Positions 21,593 through 33,033 of a stretch of 64,000 bases of DNA are shown here, in pieces. Each line of letters starts with the position of its first letter. Position 1 is the first letter of the stretch. The position numbers and the translations under genes were made by a program. The stretch spans positions 23,528,641 through 23,592,640 of the forward strand of contig NC_062975.1 in NCBI RefSeq assembly GCF_023078275.1. The letters run 5' to 3'. The stretch is from Leguminivora glycinivorella (Eukaryota; Arthropoda; Insecta; Lepidoptera; Tortricidae). The notes beneath the pieces are model-generated. The model searched no databases and was not told where the DNA came from. It saw nothing but the letters and a program-made list of their open reading frames with translations.

Positions 21593-21700
21593 GTGTAATC
21601 ATTGTAATCAATCACAGTGCATAGACTGCCATCTCTCGACGCAAGCTTTTGAACCTCAGCCCATATTCTTAGGTTGATATGTGTTAAAATTGTATGGGAA
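21593..21700 (-). repeat. Family F repeat, minus strand
   Basis: 'gactgccatctctcgacgca' is the reverse of the family F core; followed by 'cccatattcttaggttga'. Confidence 0.65.
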
Positions 21701-22555
21701 AAGGTTTTCGCGATTTGTGATTTTTCTAGCCGGAATTTTTTTTGGTCCCATACAAGCTTTTGATCTTGTATAGGAATGGGATCGATGGGCGCCAAAAAAT
21801 TTTTTTGGCAAAAATGCCCTTTTTCACGGATCCTGTATGTTTCATCCAAAATCTGTAAATGTTAGTTTTCATCAATTTGAAATCGAGGAAAAGTCTTCTT
21901 AGATCATTTTCGCGGGCCACGGGATCTTATCTATAGCTGCCCTTATTGACCCGCTATCAAAATACACCCTGTATAACTGACGGGCAAACAATAGACAACC
22001 ATGAATTTATACGTAATATCACAGAATATATAAAAGTACAAGTAATAATATTCAAACGCGTTCTCACAAGTTCATGAGATTTGGTAACTACTTGCAGCGG
22101 CAGTGAGTGAAATTCGTAATTTGAGTTTTTTTTCTTTTAATCCGACTTACGCTTGACGGTAAATTTCTAATAGGTTTTAAGTATCTTTTTGACAATTTTA
22201 CGCTAAGTAGTTTCGGAGATAAATGGGGAATGGTAATTTTTTGCCTATTTTCTTAAATTACTTCAAAATTTGAGTTGACTAAAAGTTATAAAAAAAATGA
22301 TTGAAATACGTATAAAAAGCTCTTTGATTTCATATGTAACATAATATAGTTAAAAAAATGCTACAGGAAAATATGCTAGGTATACAGTAATAAACCAAAT
22401 GGGAAAAACCACGTTTGCAAACAAATACGACCATGTTAAAAATAGTTTTAGGGAAATAATGCGAGAAAAAAATATAAGTACTAAAAAATAATAAAACAAA
22501 TGTGAAAAAATCCGTTTGTGAACAAATGCGATCATAGAAGTCACTACCAAGAAAT
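21701..22555. other. No gene recognised
   Basis: AT-rich sequence; the open frames are short and without domains. Confidence 0.35.
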
Positions 22556-23600
22556 AGTAAATAAATAATAATAAATAATAAATAAATATTTTAGGACATT
22601 CTTACACAGATTGACTGAGGCCCACGGTAAGCTCAAGAAGGCTTGTGTTGTGGGTACTCAGACAACGATATATATAATATATAAATACTTATATATGTCG
22701 CAGTAAGATAGATAAAGCCGTTATATAGTTATAACCCTAGGGATATAATTATATGTCGTGACATAGTTAAACGAAAGCGATTAATTGCTATCTTACTAGG
22801 AATATAACTATAATACGTTACTAGTTTAGTGATATAATTATATGACTGGATTTAGTTTAGTGAAATGATTGTAGGCAGGAGTGCGGCCGTGCGGCGGAGG
22901 TATAGTTATAACCCTAGTGATATAATTATATGCCGTAACATAACGATATCACAGAAAAAGTGGCGAAAATTCAATAAATAATTATGCACGAAAACTCAAC
23001 CGTGACGTGAACGACAACTGATGCCGAACGACTGCCTTGTGGTAGCGGGTAAGCTCCCGCCCCGTCTCCACTGCATCCCCGCACTACACTGCTACAATTA
23101 TACTACTGAACTTAATCCAGTAATGTAACTATATTACTTAACTAGAGACGTATTATAATTATAATATATTATTCCTAATATATTATCCCTAGTAAGATGG
23201 TAAGGAATCGCTTTCGTTTAGCTATGTTACGGCATAAATAATTATATCCCTAGGGTTAATACCTCCGCCGCACCGCCGTAATCCTGGCTACAATCATTTC
23301 ACTAAACTGAATCCAGTCATATAATTATATCACTAAACTAGTAACGTATTATAGTTATATTCCTAGTAAGATAGCAATTAATCGCTTTCGTTTAACTATG
23401 TTACGACATATAACTATATCCCTAGGGTTATAACTATATAACGGCTTTATCTATCTTACTGCGACATATACATAGAAAACATCCATGACTCAGGAACAAA
23501 TATCTGTGCTCATCACACAAATAAATGCCCTTACCGAGATTCGAACCCGGGACCGCGGCGTAGCAGGCAGGGTCACTACCGACTGCGCCAGACCGGTCGT
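22556..23600 (-). repeat. tRNA-derived SINE (family A) split by a foldback element
   Basis: Two halves of one minus-strand SINE: tail 22593-22695 (with its (taaa)-type end at 22556-22592) and head 23467-23600 ('accgagattcgaacccggga' B box, 'ccagaccggtc' A side). The full copy at 8051 shows that the two halves join when 22696-23466 is removed. Confidence 0.85.
22696..23466. mobile_element. 771-bp foldback element with repetitive arms
   Basis: Begins 'tgtcgcagtaagatagataa' and ends 'ttatctatcttactgcgaca'. The inverted arms run for about 220-250 bp at roughly 95% identity. TATA flanks both ends (22692-22695, 23467-23470), so the duplication is TA or TATA. The right arm goes on into a second, more diverged copy of the arm unit ('gaaagcgatt' followed by 'cttactag'), giving the tandemly repeated arms typical of foldback elements. 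The centre (about 23030-23090) is GC-rich with no frame. Because it interrupts a known SINE, its ends are exact. Confidence 0.88.
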
Positions 23601-23769
23601 CAAAAGTAACACAGGGCAATTAAAAAAGTGGGAAATTTTGCGACTGAATAATGGCGAAAAGAAAATTAGCTGCAGGGAATACCTGCGTTTGGGAAGCCCG
23701 TCTAACAAATCACATTGTATATGTATATGTTATTGACACATCAAGAGTTTTGAATGATTCTCGGTTATT

Positions 23770-23983
23770 TTTAACCCCCGACGCAACAACGACGGGGTGT
23801 TATAAGTTTGACGTGTCTGTCTGTCTGTTTGTCTGTCTGTCTATCTGTGTGTGTGTGTCTATCTGTGGCATCGTAGCTCCTGAACGGTTGAACCGATTTA
23901 GATCTAGTTTTTTTTGTCTGAAAGCTGAGTTAGTCGGGAGTGTTCTTAATTATGTTTCATGAAAATCGGTCTACTATGTCGCG
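23770..23983 (-). repeat. Family C repeat, minus strand
   Basis: Starts 'ttaacccccgacgcaaca' and contains 'gtctgtctgtttgtctgtct', 'gcatcgtagctcctgaac' and 'atgaaaatcggtctactatg'. Confidence 0.75.
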
Positions 23984-24189
23984 GAAATGTATGCTCGCCT
24001 AGATGGCGCTAATTTTGGTTGATTCTCGGCGAGATGGCGCTAATAACTATTAACATTTGAGAATTTTAACATTCTTCTTCTTCTGGTGCCATGTCCATCT
24101 AATGGGCGTCGGCGGTCAGCATGGCATTAAGCTTTCTGGTCTTTGCCAACATCGTGAGGGTGGCTGCGTCTTTCGTATGCGTCCAGTCT

Positions 24190-24320
24190 TTAACACTTTC
24201 GAAACCGGGCTCTACGCGGCGCTACGACATTTTCGCTACATACGGGTTTCCCCATGTAATCGGCTACGCTTCTACGAGCGGTGTGCCCGACAGTCGGGTT
24301 CTTGGTAGCGAAAGTGTTAA
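24190..24320. mobile_element. TTAA-flanked MITE nested in the RTE
   Basis: TTAA at 24190-24193 and 24317-24320 flanks an element beginning 'cactttcgaaaccgggctc' and ending 'cttggtagcgaaagtg'. The terminal inverted repeat 'cactttcg' plus TTAA duplication is the piggyBac pattern. The interior 'cgctacatacgggtttcccc' recurs in moth genomes in my memory. Confidence 0.8.
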
Positions 24321-24326
24321 TGTTAT

Positions 24327-26080
24327 CTATCCATTTATATCTAGGTCTACCTCTCCCTCTTCTTCCCTTGAATTTTCCTTCGATAATTGTCTGTAATAAT
24401 ATAAGTTGTATTTCTTGTTTCTGTATATGTGACCCAGGTATGCTGTTTTTCGTCTCTTAATGATGTTGAGTATTTCTGGAGACTTCTTCATTCTACGCAA
24501 AACTTCTTTGTTCGTAACGTGTTCGGTCCATGATATTTTTAACATCCTTCGGTAGAGCCACATCTCGAAGGCAGCAAGTCTATCTGTTGTGAATTTATTC
24601 AGTGTCCATGCCTCCATGCCATATAACAGGGTAGATATAACATAGCATTTGACGAGTCTCCACCTCAGTTTGATATTTATGCTTCTATTGTTGAATAGCG
24701 ATTTCATTGACACAAACGTGTTCCTTGCGATTTCTATTCTTGTTTTAATTTCCTGATCTGGGTCCCATTTCTCATTGAACCACGCTCCTAGATACCTATA
24801 TTGCTTAACTTTTTCTATTGTTTGATCTTCAATTTTAAGGGTTGTTGATCTTACTCTATCAGGAAATTTCGAAACTACCATGTACTTCGTCTTCTGAACA
24901 TTCATTTTCAATCCTAGGCTCTTTAGCGAGGTACTTAGTTTATTGATTAGTATTTGCAGATCTCTTGAGCTATTTGCCAAAATGGCTGTATCATCGGCAA
25001 ATCTTAGATTGTTAATAATTCTGCCATTGACTTTTATACCTTCCTCTGCTCCATCGAATGCCTCTTTGAATGCGTATTCTGAGTACAAGTTAAAAAGTGA
25101 CGGGGATAATACACAGCCTTGACGGACTCCTTTAAGTATGTGTATGTTGTTTGTACTACTATGATCTTACTTTATATTTGCTGTTTGATTCCAATAAAGA
25201 TGTTTTATAATTCTCTTATCCTTGCTATCTATTTCGGTTCTATCTATTAATTGCATCAATGTATCGTGTTTAACGTTGTCGAAAGCCTTTTCAAAATCGA
25301 TAAAGCAGATGTAGACATTTTGGTTACTTTCTAAACATTTCTGAGTTAAAACCTGGATTGAAGTTAGAGCTTCTCTGGTACCAACACCATTTCGAAAGCC
25401 GAATTGTGTGTCACTAATTTCTGTATCAATTTTGTGATGTATTCTGGTTAATACTACTTTTAAAAATATTTTTAGGGCGTGGCTCATTAAACTTATTAGT
25501 CTGTATTCGTTACAAGTTTTTGCATTGGTTTTCTTCGGGAGTGTTATGAAGGTCGAGTGTAGCCAGTCAGCTGGCATTCTGCCAGTTTCATATATTAAGT
25601 TAAATAATTTATTTAAAACTTTGATATTGAATATATTAATTTAATAAGTTCGACGTATACACCATCAGGGCCTGGCGCTTTACCTGATTTCATATTTCTG
25701 ATGGCTCTTTCTATTTCCTGGCTAAGCATAGATGGTCCTTCGTAAGTACCAATCTCTTCTGGGCTTGATTCTGTTCTGTTGTCTTCAAAAAGTTTTTCAA
25801 CATATATTTCCCATGTCTTGTTTATTTCTTCTATATCAGTTACAAGTTTGTTCTGATCGTTAAATAATTTTGCTACTGTTTTTTTCCTGTTTGTTTTTGT
25901 GAATTCCTTTACTTTTTTATGTAAATTGAAACTATCATGTTTCTTTTCTAAATCTTCAATTTCGCAGCACTTATTCTCTAACCAGTTATTTCTAAGTTGA
26001 TGTATTTGTTGTTTGATGCGGTTGTCTATTTCTCTGTATTTCCTGATATCTGTATTTTTGTGGACTCTTCGCTCCTTCAT
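24327..26080 (-). pseudogene. RTE reverse transcriptase in three frames
   Basis: The protein is split into three open pieces. 26080-25613 gives a linker and RAIRNMKSGKAPGPDGVYVE. 25577-25167 gives ADWLHSTFITLPKKTNAKT and ICFIDFEKAFDNVKHDTLM (motif A). 25088-24327 gives NNLRFADDTAILANSS (motif C), KQYRYLGAWFNEKWDPDQEI, CYVISTLLYGMEAWTL and the RTE-like C-terminus IIKRRKTAYLGHIYRNKKY. The motif B region lies in the gap near 25100-25160. The wording matches RTE elements, a clade with apurinic-type endonucleases (here lost). At least two frameshifts make it dead. Confidence 0.85.
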
Positions 26081-26137
26081 GAGATCAAGGACTTCGTTTG
26101 TTATCCATGGTGTCTTCTGAATGTTCTTTTTTTTTAC

Positions 26138-26260
26138 ATGAGTATCAATTTAAGAATTTGGGCCAATTTTTCAAATCTGGGGTTCAAAACTGTCGAGAGA
26201 TGGCAGTTTCTCACTGTGGCTACACGTTTCACTTTGACAGTAGTTCTCTAAACTCCCGAT
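26138..26260 (+). repeat. Family F repeat
   Basis: Contains 'actgtcgagagatggcagtt' after 'aagaatttgggcc'. It adjoins the 5' truncation point of the RTE element. Confidence 0.6.
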
Positions 26261-26630
26261 CATCTTTGGCTTTGCTTAGATAACAAACACTCTTTAGATT
26301 CAGAAAATAAGCAGATCCAAATAAACTTTTCAATTAGGACTTCGTTAAAGTTTTTAGTGAAAAGGTTAGAATCAATTAATTCAATTAGTTCTCAATCAAA
26401 ACTTTTAATAACGAAACCTCTCTAATGCAGTGGTTTTTAAACGAATTTCAAATCCATTTTGAAATAAAAGTAGTTCTCTTATTTGCTAATACTAAATTAA
26501 AACTTTTGGATATGGTTATGTTCGTTGATAAATTGTTTAGAATTTGTCATGATTTATCATAACATATATTGTGGGCATTAGTTGTTTCTTTCTAAATTAT
26601 ATTCAATAAATTTAAACTACCTCTCAATTA
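26261..26630. other. No gene recognised
   Basis: AT-rich, no supported feature. Confidence 0.35.
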
Positions 26631-26895
26631 AAAACCGGCCAAGAGCGTGTCGGGCCACGCTCAGTGTAGGGTTCCGTAGTAGTTTAGTTACAATTTATAC
26701 AATAAACACCTGCTTATTAAATTACAAACTTGCTTCGGAAATAGTTATATACTTTTCAATCAAATTAAAACTGTTCAACCAATCAAGTTCAAAATAATTT
26801 TCCTAAAAAGGGTTTATAAATTTCTACTTCATAGATTTTTTAATTTTTTTTTTAACTTATGGTTGAAACATTAGAGGGGGGAGGGGGAGGATTAT
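26631..26895 (+). repeat. Family E repeat (ccggccaagagcgtgtcg), truncated
   Basis: Begins 'ccggccaagagcgtgtcggg' and 'gctcagtgtagggttccgta'. It loses similarity after 'attagaggggggaggggg'. A complete copy is at 55773-56315. Confidence 0.75.
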
Positions 26896-27734
26896 GTAGA
26901 AATGTGTAGGTATTTTTTTTAAACTGCTATTAATACTTTAATTGTTTGATGGTTGCCATGCCACAAATGAATATATACGTATACCGTTAAGCTAAAAAAA
27001 TGAAGCTTGCCAAAATTTTACTTGAAAACTCAATATTCTTAACAAACATAACTAAATAAATGTCACTGTTCTGAACTTAAATGCATGCTATTATTATAAA
27101 AATACCAAAGTCACTATAAGCGTGCCGTTCAGATTTGAGGAGTTCCGTTCTGACCATCATCAGCAGTTCCACGCACGGTGTGTTCAGTCAAAGGAAATAG
27201 TAAATCCGATGTACTTTGGATATGTTTAGGAAAATTAACGATAGAGGGCGTGAAAAACAATTATATAACGTAGTGTAAGTTGTTCGCTAGATGTCACTGT
27301 TACCCCCGCAAACTGGGTAATGACTTGTTGTCTTAAAATGTATAAGTATTTTTGATGTCCAAAACTTTCGCTAGATGTCGCTGTATCACTCGCAAACTAG
27401 CGAACGGCATTCTATGACTAATTAAATTGTAAATTTTGTTAATGTCAACTTATGTGACAAATAAGTTAGCGTTCAAATACTTATTATTGTGACTAGTTGA
27501 TGGATGACCTATTTAGAAATCCCGCCATAAATATGTGGCGTTCCACGTTTAAAGGGTCTTTAAAAGGGTAATTTAAAAGGAACCTTTAGGCATGGAAAGT
27601 CACATGAAGAGTGGTCGTAACTTAATAATAGATGGCGCTACATTCGAAAATCTTAACTGATAACTCTATACCATATTATTTCAATATTATGGTTCCACTG
27701 CACCAAATGTCACTGTCAAAAAACACAAAAATAA
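26896..27734. other. Gene-free sequence with short repeat fragments
   Basis: A fragment at 27125-27160 ('ttcagatttgaggagttcc') matches the repeat at 27735. At 27280-27410 'ttcgctagatgtc' occurs twice, about 80 bp apart. No gene. Confidence 0.4.
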
Positions 27735-27935
27735 CCATATGTGTGCTTTCAGATTTGAGGAGTTCCCTCGATTTCTCCAGGATGCCATCATCAGAACTGG
27801 GTTCTGAGAAAAATGGGACCAATATGTATGCAATTGCATATACATTCAATCAAAAATGTTTTTTCCAAATCGGTCCAGTAACGACGGAGATATCGTAGAA
27901 CAAACATTAAAAAAAAAACAGACGAATTGAAAACC
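27735..27935 (+). repeat. Dispersed repeat (ttcagatttgaggagttccc)
   Basis: Carries 'catcatcagaactgggttct', 'tatgcaattgcatatacatt' and 'cggtccagtaacgacggaga', then an A-run. I recognise it as a common lepidopteran dispersed repeat; class uncertain. Confidence 0.6.
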
Positions 27936-28135
27936 ACTTTCCTTGAGAGATTAGAGGCGGCGGTTGAAAAAAACATGAATTTGAAATGAATATGTTACAG
28001 ACCGCGAGCCAGGCGAAAATACGGGTTATCGTCGCTTTCCATGCAATATTTCGTCCCGGAATAATGAACCTTTGTGAAAGTCAGCTGTCATTTCTGGCTT
28101 TCTAGCAATATGCTGAGACTAGACCATTTCATAGC

Positions 28136-28303
28136 AGTGTGTGTGTCTGTTTGTTTGTCCGTCTTTCACGCCGAAACGGTGCGACTAATTGGCGTGACTT
28201 TTTAAGTGGAGATAGTTGACGGGATGGAGAGTGACATAGGCTTTTTGTCTCTTTCTAATCCATTTTCAAATTTAACGCGAGCGAAGCCGTGAGCAAAAGC
28301 TAG
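28136..28303 (+). repeat. Family B repeat
   Basis: From 'agtgtgtgtgtctgtttgtt' to 'gcgagcgaagccgtgagcaa', ending at 'aaagctagta'. Confidence 0.75.
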
Positions 28304-28397
28304 TATCATATAATGCTAAAGATACCTCAAATACTCTGGATATAAATAAATAAGTTTAAATAAGTATTGGGGACACCTTACACAGATCAAGTTCTCG

Positions 28398-28553
28398 GTG
28401 GCTAGCCGAATGGCACAATCGCTCACGAAACGCTCACGAAACGAAGCGCTAGTAGATATCTATCTCTATCGCGCTTGCGTATTGGCGCGACAGAGCCAGC
28501 GGCGTATCGCTTTCGTTTGGCGTCGGAGAAATGCCATTCGGCTACGGGGCCTG
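28398..28553. mobile_element. MITE with agccgaatggca ends, copy 1
   Basis: The left 'ctagccgaatggca' mirrors the right 'tgccattcggctacg'. The interior contains 'gcgtattggcgcgacagagc'. Copy 2 is at 62990-63138. A diverged SINE tail fragment precedes it (28345-28392). Confidence 0.75.
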
Positions 28554-28660
28554 TAGTTATTGGTTTCCTGTATCCGATAGCTGGCGTAGAATTACTCTGG
28601 ATTGCTCGGGCGTATAGGTTTCTGAAATAATAAAGCATATTTTAATAACTTTAAAAATAA
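28554..28660 (-). repeat. Short repeat shared with 55240-55335
   Basis: The minus strand reads 'cagaaacctatacgcccgag' and 'acgccagctatcggatacag', nearly identical to plus-strand sequence at about 55265-55325. In both places a family A SINE lies next to it. Confidence 0.7.
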
Positions 28661-28670
28661 AAAATAAAAA

Positions 28671-28840
28671 TATTGGGGACACCTTAGCCCCAAACTAAGC
28701 AAAGCTTGTATACATAGAAAACATCCATGACTCAAGAACAAATATCTGTGCTCATCACACAAATAAATGCCCTTACCGGGATTCGAACCCAGGACCGCGG
28801 CTTAGCAGGCAGTGTCACTACCGACTGAGCCAGACCGGTA
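28671..28840 (-). repeat. tRNA-derived SINE (family A), minus strand
   Basis: Starts 'tattggggacaccttagccc' (tail variant) and ends 'gagccagaccggta' (A-box side), with 'accgggattcgaacccagga' (B box). Confidence 0.85.
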
Positions 28841-29256
28841 TGGATCGAATATTTCAATATCTGATTTTTTGTTTGAAAAAGAAGTTTATATAATATGACA
28901 GCGATTTTTAACGACGGGCTTATATTTCTCTCAAATTATATTCACCGAATTTCACCTCAGCAACCGAACTTTTAGTTTTATTACTAAGTTTATAGCGCAT
29001 GAAACGAGATTGTAAAGTAAGCACTACCCTGTTAAAACGAAAAGGTAGTATAATTTTAGGAGTTTTAGTTTAGCTTACGTCGTTTTAAATTTATTAAAAT
29101 AGTTGACGTTACATTGGAGGACTTCAATGGACATAGTTATGAGAAGAATATTTACGACAAGTGGCTGAGAGTATCCAGAGAACGCGGGACTGATGTTATA
29201 GAAGTATAGATCATGCAACAGGATATGACCTAGCTAACCTGACCTATAGTCAAAAA

Positions 29257-29432
29257 CCGGCCAAGAGCGTGTCGGGCCACGCTCAGTGTAGGTTTCCGTA
29301 GTTTTCCGTATTTTTCTCAAAAACCTATCAAGTTCAAAACATATTTCCTAGAAAGTTCTACTTTCGTGATTTTTTTCATATTTTTTAAACATTTTTTTCT
29401 TTAGGAGCGATTATTATCGAAAATATTAATAC
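29257..29432 (+). repeat. Family E repeat, truncated
   Basis: Begins 'ccggccaagagcgtgtcggg' and ends around 'ctttaggagcgattatta'. Confidence 0.7.
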
Positions 29433-29630
29433 CACCACCACCACCACCGCCGCCGCACCGACCACCGCGCGACCGTCGCCCACGAAAGCCACGGCGTAAC
29501 ACAAGAATTCCGTTCTTTATAAGAACGCTTGCTATGACGACGACCAAGCCGTTAGATTTGACGACCGATCGGCCCCTAGCGAACAGTATTATTGCTTTGA
29601 CTAGTTTCTATTCAAGTCTGACTGAAGTTA

Positions 29631-31712
29631 GTAGGGTGGCCATATTGTTGAATAAGAATAATAAATGTCCTTTTACTACGGAATACTAAAAAAAAAATGA
29701 AATAAATAAATGTTTATTCAAAACTAAAACTTAAAACTAAACTTTAACTTCTGCCAAACCAGAGTATGGTTTGTTGGCAGACGAGCCAAACTCTGGCGAA
29801 GGAACTATTATTTAAGTAATCATTTTGGTTTTTTGATTATGGAACCCTAAATAGATCAAGAGCCCAGGCCCGCCAGACCTTCCTCAAATTCTCAAGGATG
29901 AAACTTTGGGACAATGTAGAGTTCACATCGGCGTTTAATGTGTGCATATTTTCTAGTTCGGCCCATCGGCCAATTTTTTGCTATCAAGTGATGAAGGTGA
30001 AAAAAAAAGTGCTTACTTTCCTTAAATTCTCAAGGCTGATTTTTATATACGTGTTAGAGCACGTTGTTAGAAATTGGTTATCATCAATGCCAGACCGTTT
30101 CCGCCGGCCATAACTTTTACCAGACGCGACAAAGTTGGCAAAAAACGACTCTAACTTACCTCATTTTCTCAAGCCTGATTTTGATATATGATACGCAGGG
30201 ACCTGTAACTAGACCGTTTGTAAGCAGCCAGACCAATCGGATGGACCCAACCATCCGCCAGACCGACTTAAAGTTTCTATATGAGCATTAGTAGAATTTA
30301 AATATTCCGGGTCTATAAAAGTTAAAAACTTGAATTTTCTACATTAAGCTACGTGTATATTGTATACTTGACGTAATAAGCGACTTTCAAAAATTTTACT
30401 TCTAAGGAAATAAAAAAATGAAAGTTTATATGTGGTGCAAGATTAATTTTAAGCTATGAATTTTATTTACACTGCGTAAGTACATGTGTATTTTATTATA
30501 AATATAACTTTTACCAGACGCGACAAAGTTGGCAAAAAACGACTCTAACTTACCTCATTTTCTCAAGCCTGATTTTGATATATGATACGCAGGGACCTGT
30601 AACTAGACCGTTTGTAAGCAGCCGTCGGTCTGGCGGATGGTTGGGTCCATCCGATTGGTCTGGCTGCTTACAAACGGTCTAGTTACAGGTCCCTGCGTAT
30701 CATATATCAAAATCAGGCTTGAGAAAATGAGGTAAGTTAGAGTCGTTTTTTTCCAACTTTGTAGCGTCTGGTAAAAGTTATATTTATAATAAAATACACA
30801 TGTACTTACGCAGTGTAAATAAAATTCATAGCTTAAAATTAATCTTGCACCACATATAAACTTTCATTTTTTTCATTTAGAAGTAAAATTTTTAAAAGTC
30901 GGCTATTACGTCAAGTATACAATATACACGTAGCTTAATGTAGAAAATTCAAGTTTTTAGCTTTTATAGACCCGGAATATTTAAATTCTACTAATGCTCA
31001 TATCGAAACTTTAAGTCGGTCTGGCGGATGGTTGGGTCCATCCGATTGGTCTGGCTGCTTACAAACGGTCTAGTTACAGGTCCCTGCGTATCATATATCA
31101 AAATCAGGCTTGAGAAAATGAGGTAAGTTAGAGTCGTTTTTTGCCAACTTTGTCGCGTCTGGTAAAAGTTATGACCGGCGGAAACGGTCTGGCATTGATG
31201 ATAACCAATTTCTAACAACGTGCTCTAACACATATATAAAAATCAGCCTTGAGAATTTAAGGAAAGTAAGCACTTTTTTTTTCACCTTCATCACTTGATA
31301 GCAAAAAATTGGCCGATGGGCCGAACTAGAAAATATGCACACATTAACCGCCGATATGAACTCTACATTGTCCCAATGTTTCATCCTTGAGAATTTGAGG
31401 AAGGTCTGGCGGGCCTGGGCTCTGGGTCTAAAACATGCTTCGAAATTCATAAAACTTTTTGTAAGTTCACTTTGATCGCAGAGCATGTCCGATTGATTTT
31501 GGAAAGTATTTTCTTCTTTCTGTGTATTTATTTATAAACTGTTTTAATAGTAAAGAAACATATTTGAATTGATTTGACAAATGTAAAATAAATATTATAA
31601 GCAGCCACTGCCAACATTAGACTTCTATCAAAGTATTTCTGGGAAATCACAAGGTTTTTCTGTCTGGAAAAGTCCTGTATTTGGTAGAACAGCGTCAGTG
31701 TGGCCACCCTAC
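29631..31712. mobile_element. 2.1-kb TA-flanked element containing a 1.56-kb palindrome
   Basis: The left end gtagggtggcca and right end tggccaccctac form a 12-bp terminal inverted repeat. TA lies on both sides (29629-29630, 31713-31714), and weaker similarity continues inward. The interior is dominated by the palindrome at 29860-31422. No transposase frame is present, so it would have to be mobilised in trans by a TA-targeting (Tc1/mariner-like) enzyme. Confidence 0.65.
29860..31422. repeat. 1.56-kb near-perfect palindrome
   Basis: Arms 29860-30623 and 30662-31422 are reverse complements at roughly 97-98% by eye, around a spacer of about 38 bp. A unit of about 120 bp ('taacttttaccagacgcgac' to 'ccgtttgtaagcagcc') occurs four times, at about 30109, 30507, 30665 and 31060, the last two inverted. 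Frames in the arms are mirror images of each other and carry no recognisable domain. Confidence 0.9.
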
Positions 31713-31714
31713 TA

Positions 31715-32542
31715 TCCCAAGTCACCAATAGAACCTAGACAGTTACACCAAGCTGTGAGTCGCATAAATCTGTTTTCTTAACTATCTGATCGCTGATCAC
31801 AGAAAAAATATTGCAGTACTTCAACTCTATACATCTACATACAGTAATAGAAACTACATCACAACACTGAGCCTCGCTTTTTGTATGCCACGACACATGG
31901 TTTTACATACATTAACATATAATCACGCCTGTATCCCATAAATAAATAGGCAGAGCACATGAACTACTCAGTGACTCACCCACTCTTGGCAAAAAGCGGT
32001 AAAGCGGTTGAAAACGAAATTGTGACATTGCAGTGACAGGTTGCCAGCCTCTCGTTTACGCCACAATTACCCACAGTCGACTACGACACCCACGGGAAGA
32101 AAGGGGGTGGTGAAATTATTAACCTGTCACCACACGGGGAAAGCACATGGTTTTAAACTAATTATACGTTTTAATTTTTAGTTTTAAAGTCGTGCACTCA
32201 TAAACATATGTGTACTACTGTAGACTAAAAAGAGATGTATCCACTTTTTCACCTAAAAAATGGATACATCTCTTTGTAGTCGACTGTACATATGATTTTT
32301 TGTCAAGTACGTACCTATTGTTTAAGCCATGTATGTTGTAGGTGAAAATAAATAAATAATTTATCCTTCTATCTTCTATCTATCTTCTATCTAGAAAAAA
32401 ATCATGTCTGTTGATCAGTCGTCACAGCAAAAAAAAAATACTGGTCGTTGCTCGACTTTTTGTTTTTATAAAGTCAAAGTTTAGCATCAATTTATTTGGT
32501 TTAAAAACTTTCCCTTATAGTTAACGTAAATCAATAAAAACA
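31715..32542. other. Gene-free stretch with a small hairpin
   Basis: At 32222-32281 'aaagagatgtatccac' pairs with 'tggatacatctcttt' around a 16-nt loop. Nothing else is supported. Confidence 0.45.
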
Positions 32543-32791
32543 CACTGAGAGAAATTTGCATTGTGAATTTAACAAGTTCGACTTGTTGCGGTTTATCCGT
32601 TTGAATCAGCCAAACGTATGTTTAAAACAATATGTGTCAGGTTGTTTTTATAAAATCGACTTGTTGATTTAAATATATTGCCAATTCAAATGACAAGTAG
32701 CTTGTTGTTTGAACCAAAGAGCACGTAGGCGCTATTTTAACCAAAAAACTTGTTGAACGAACATGAAAACTGGTTGTATTTTCTCTCAGTG
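32543..32791. mobile_element. 249-bp MITE with cactgagagaaa ends
   Basis: Exact 12-bp terminal inverted repeat: cactgagagaaa and tttctctcagtg. The interior repeats 'cttgttg'/'caagt' motifs. No coding capacity. Confidence 0.75.
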
Positions 32792-32842
32792 CAGGTTGTG
32801 TGTAATAAACTAAACTTATTTGTATATTAGACTAAGTAAAAA

Positions 32843-33008
32843 TTTGTTCCTAAGTCGTGGATGTTTTCTATATTTATATGTATGTATGTAGTATATATGT
32901 ATGTATAGTGTATAAGTATGTGTATGTCATCGCCTAGCAGCCACGGTACAAGCTTTGCTTAGTTTGGGGCTTGATTGGTCTGTGTGATGTGTCTCCCAAT
33001 ATTAATTT
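32843..33008 (+). repeat. Family A SINE, 5'-truncated
   Basis: Body and tail only: 'taagtcgtggatgttttcta', then 'gtacaagctttgcttagttt'. The tRNA-like head is missing. Confidence 0.7.
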
Positions 33009-33033
33009 ATTTATTATTCATTTTTTAGTATTA

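Larger units (their letters stand above)
24056..26130 (-). mobile_element. RTE-type LINE, 5'-truncated and multiply frameshifted
   Basis: A minus-strand non-LTR element. The 3' end at about 24060 starts 'ttcttcttcttctgg' on the plus strand and the coding region runs from 26080 down to 24327. A TTAA-flanked MITE (24190-24320) sits near the 3' end. The endonuclease domain is absent. Confidence 0.85.

Noticed and set aside
23485..23736. 83-codon frame
   Set aside because: Translation of the reversed SINE head; similar frames appear wherever the SINE does.
30991..31486. Pair of frames repeated at 29898 and 30064
   Set aside because: They are mirror images produced by the palindrome, without domains; coding is not supported.
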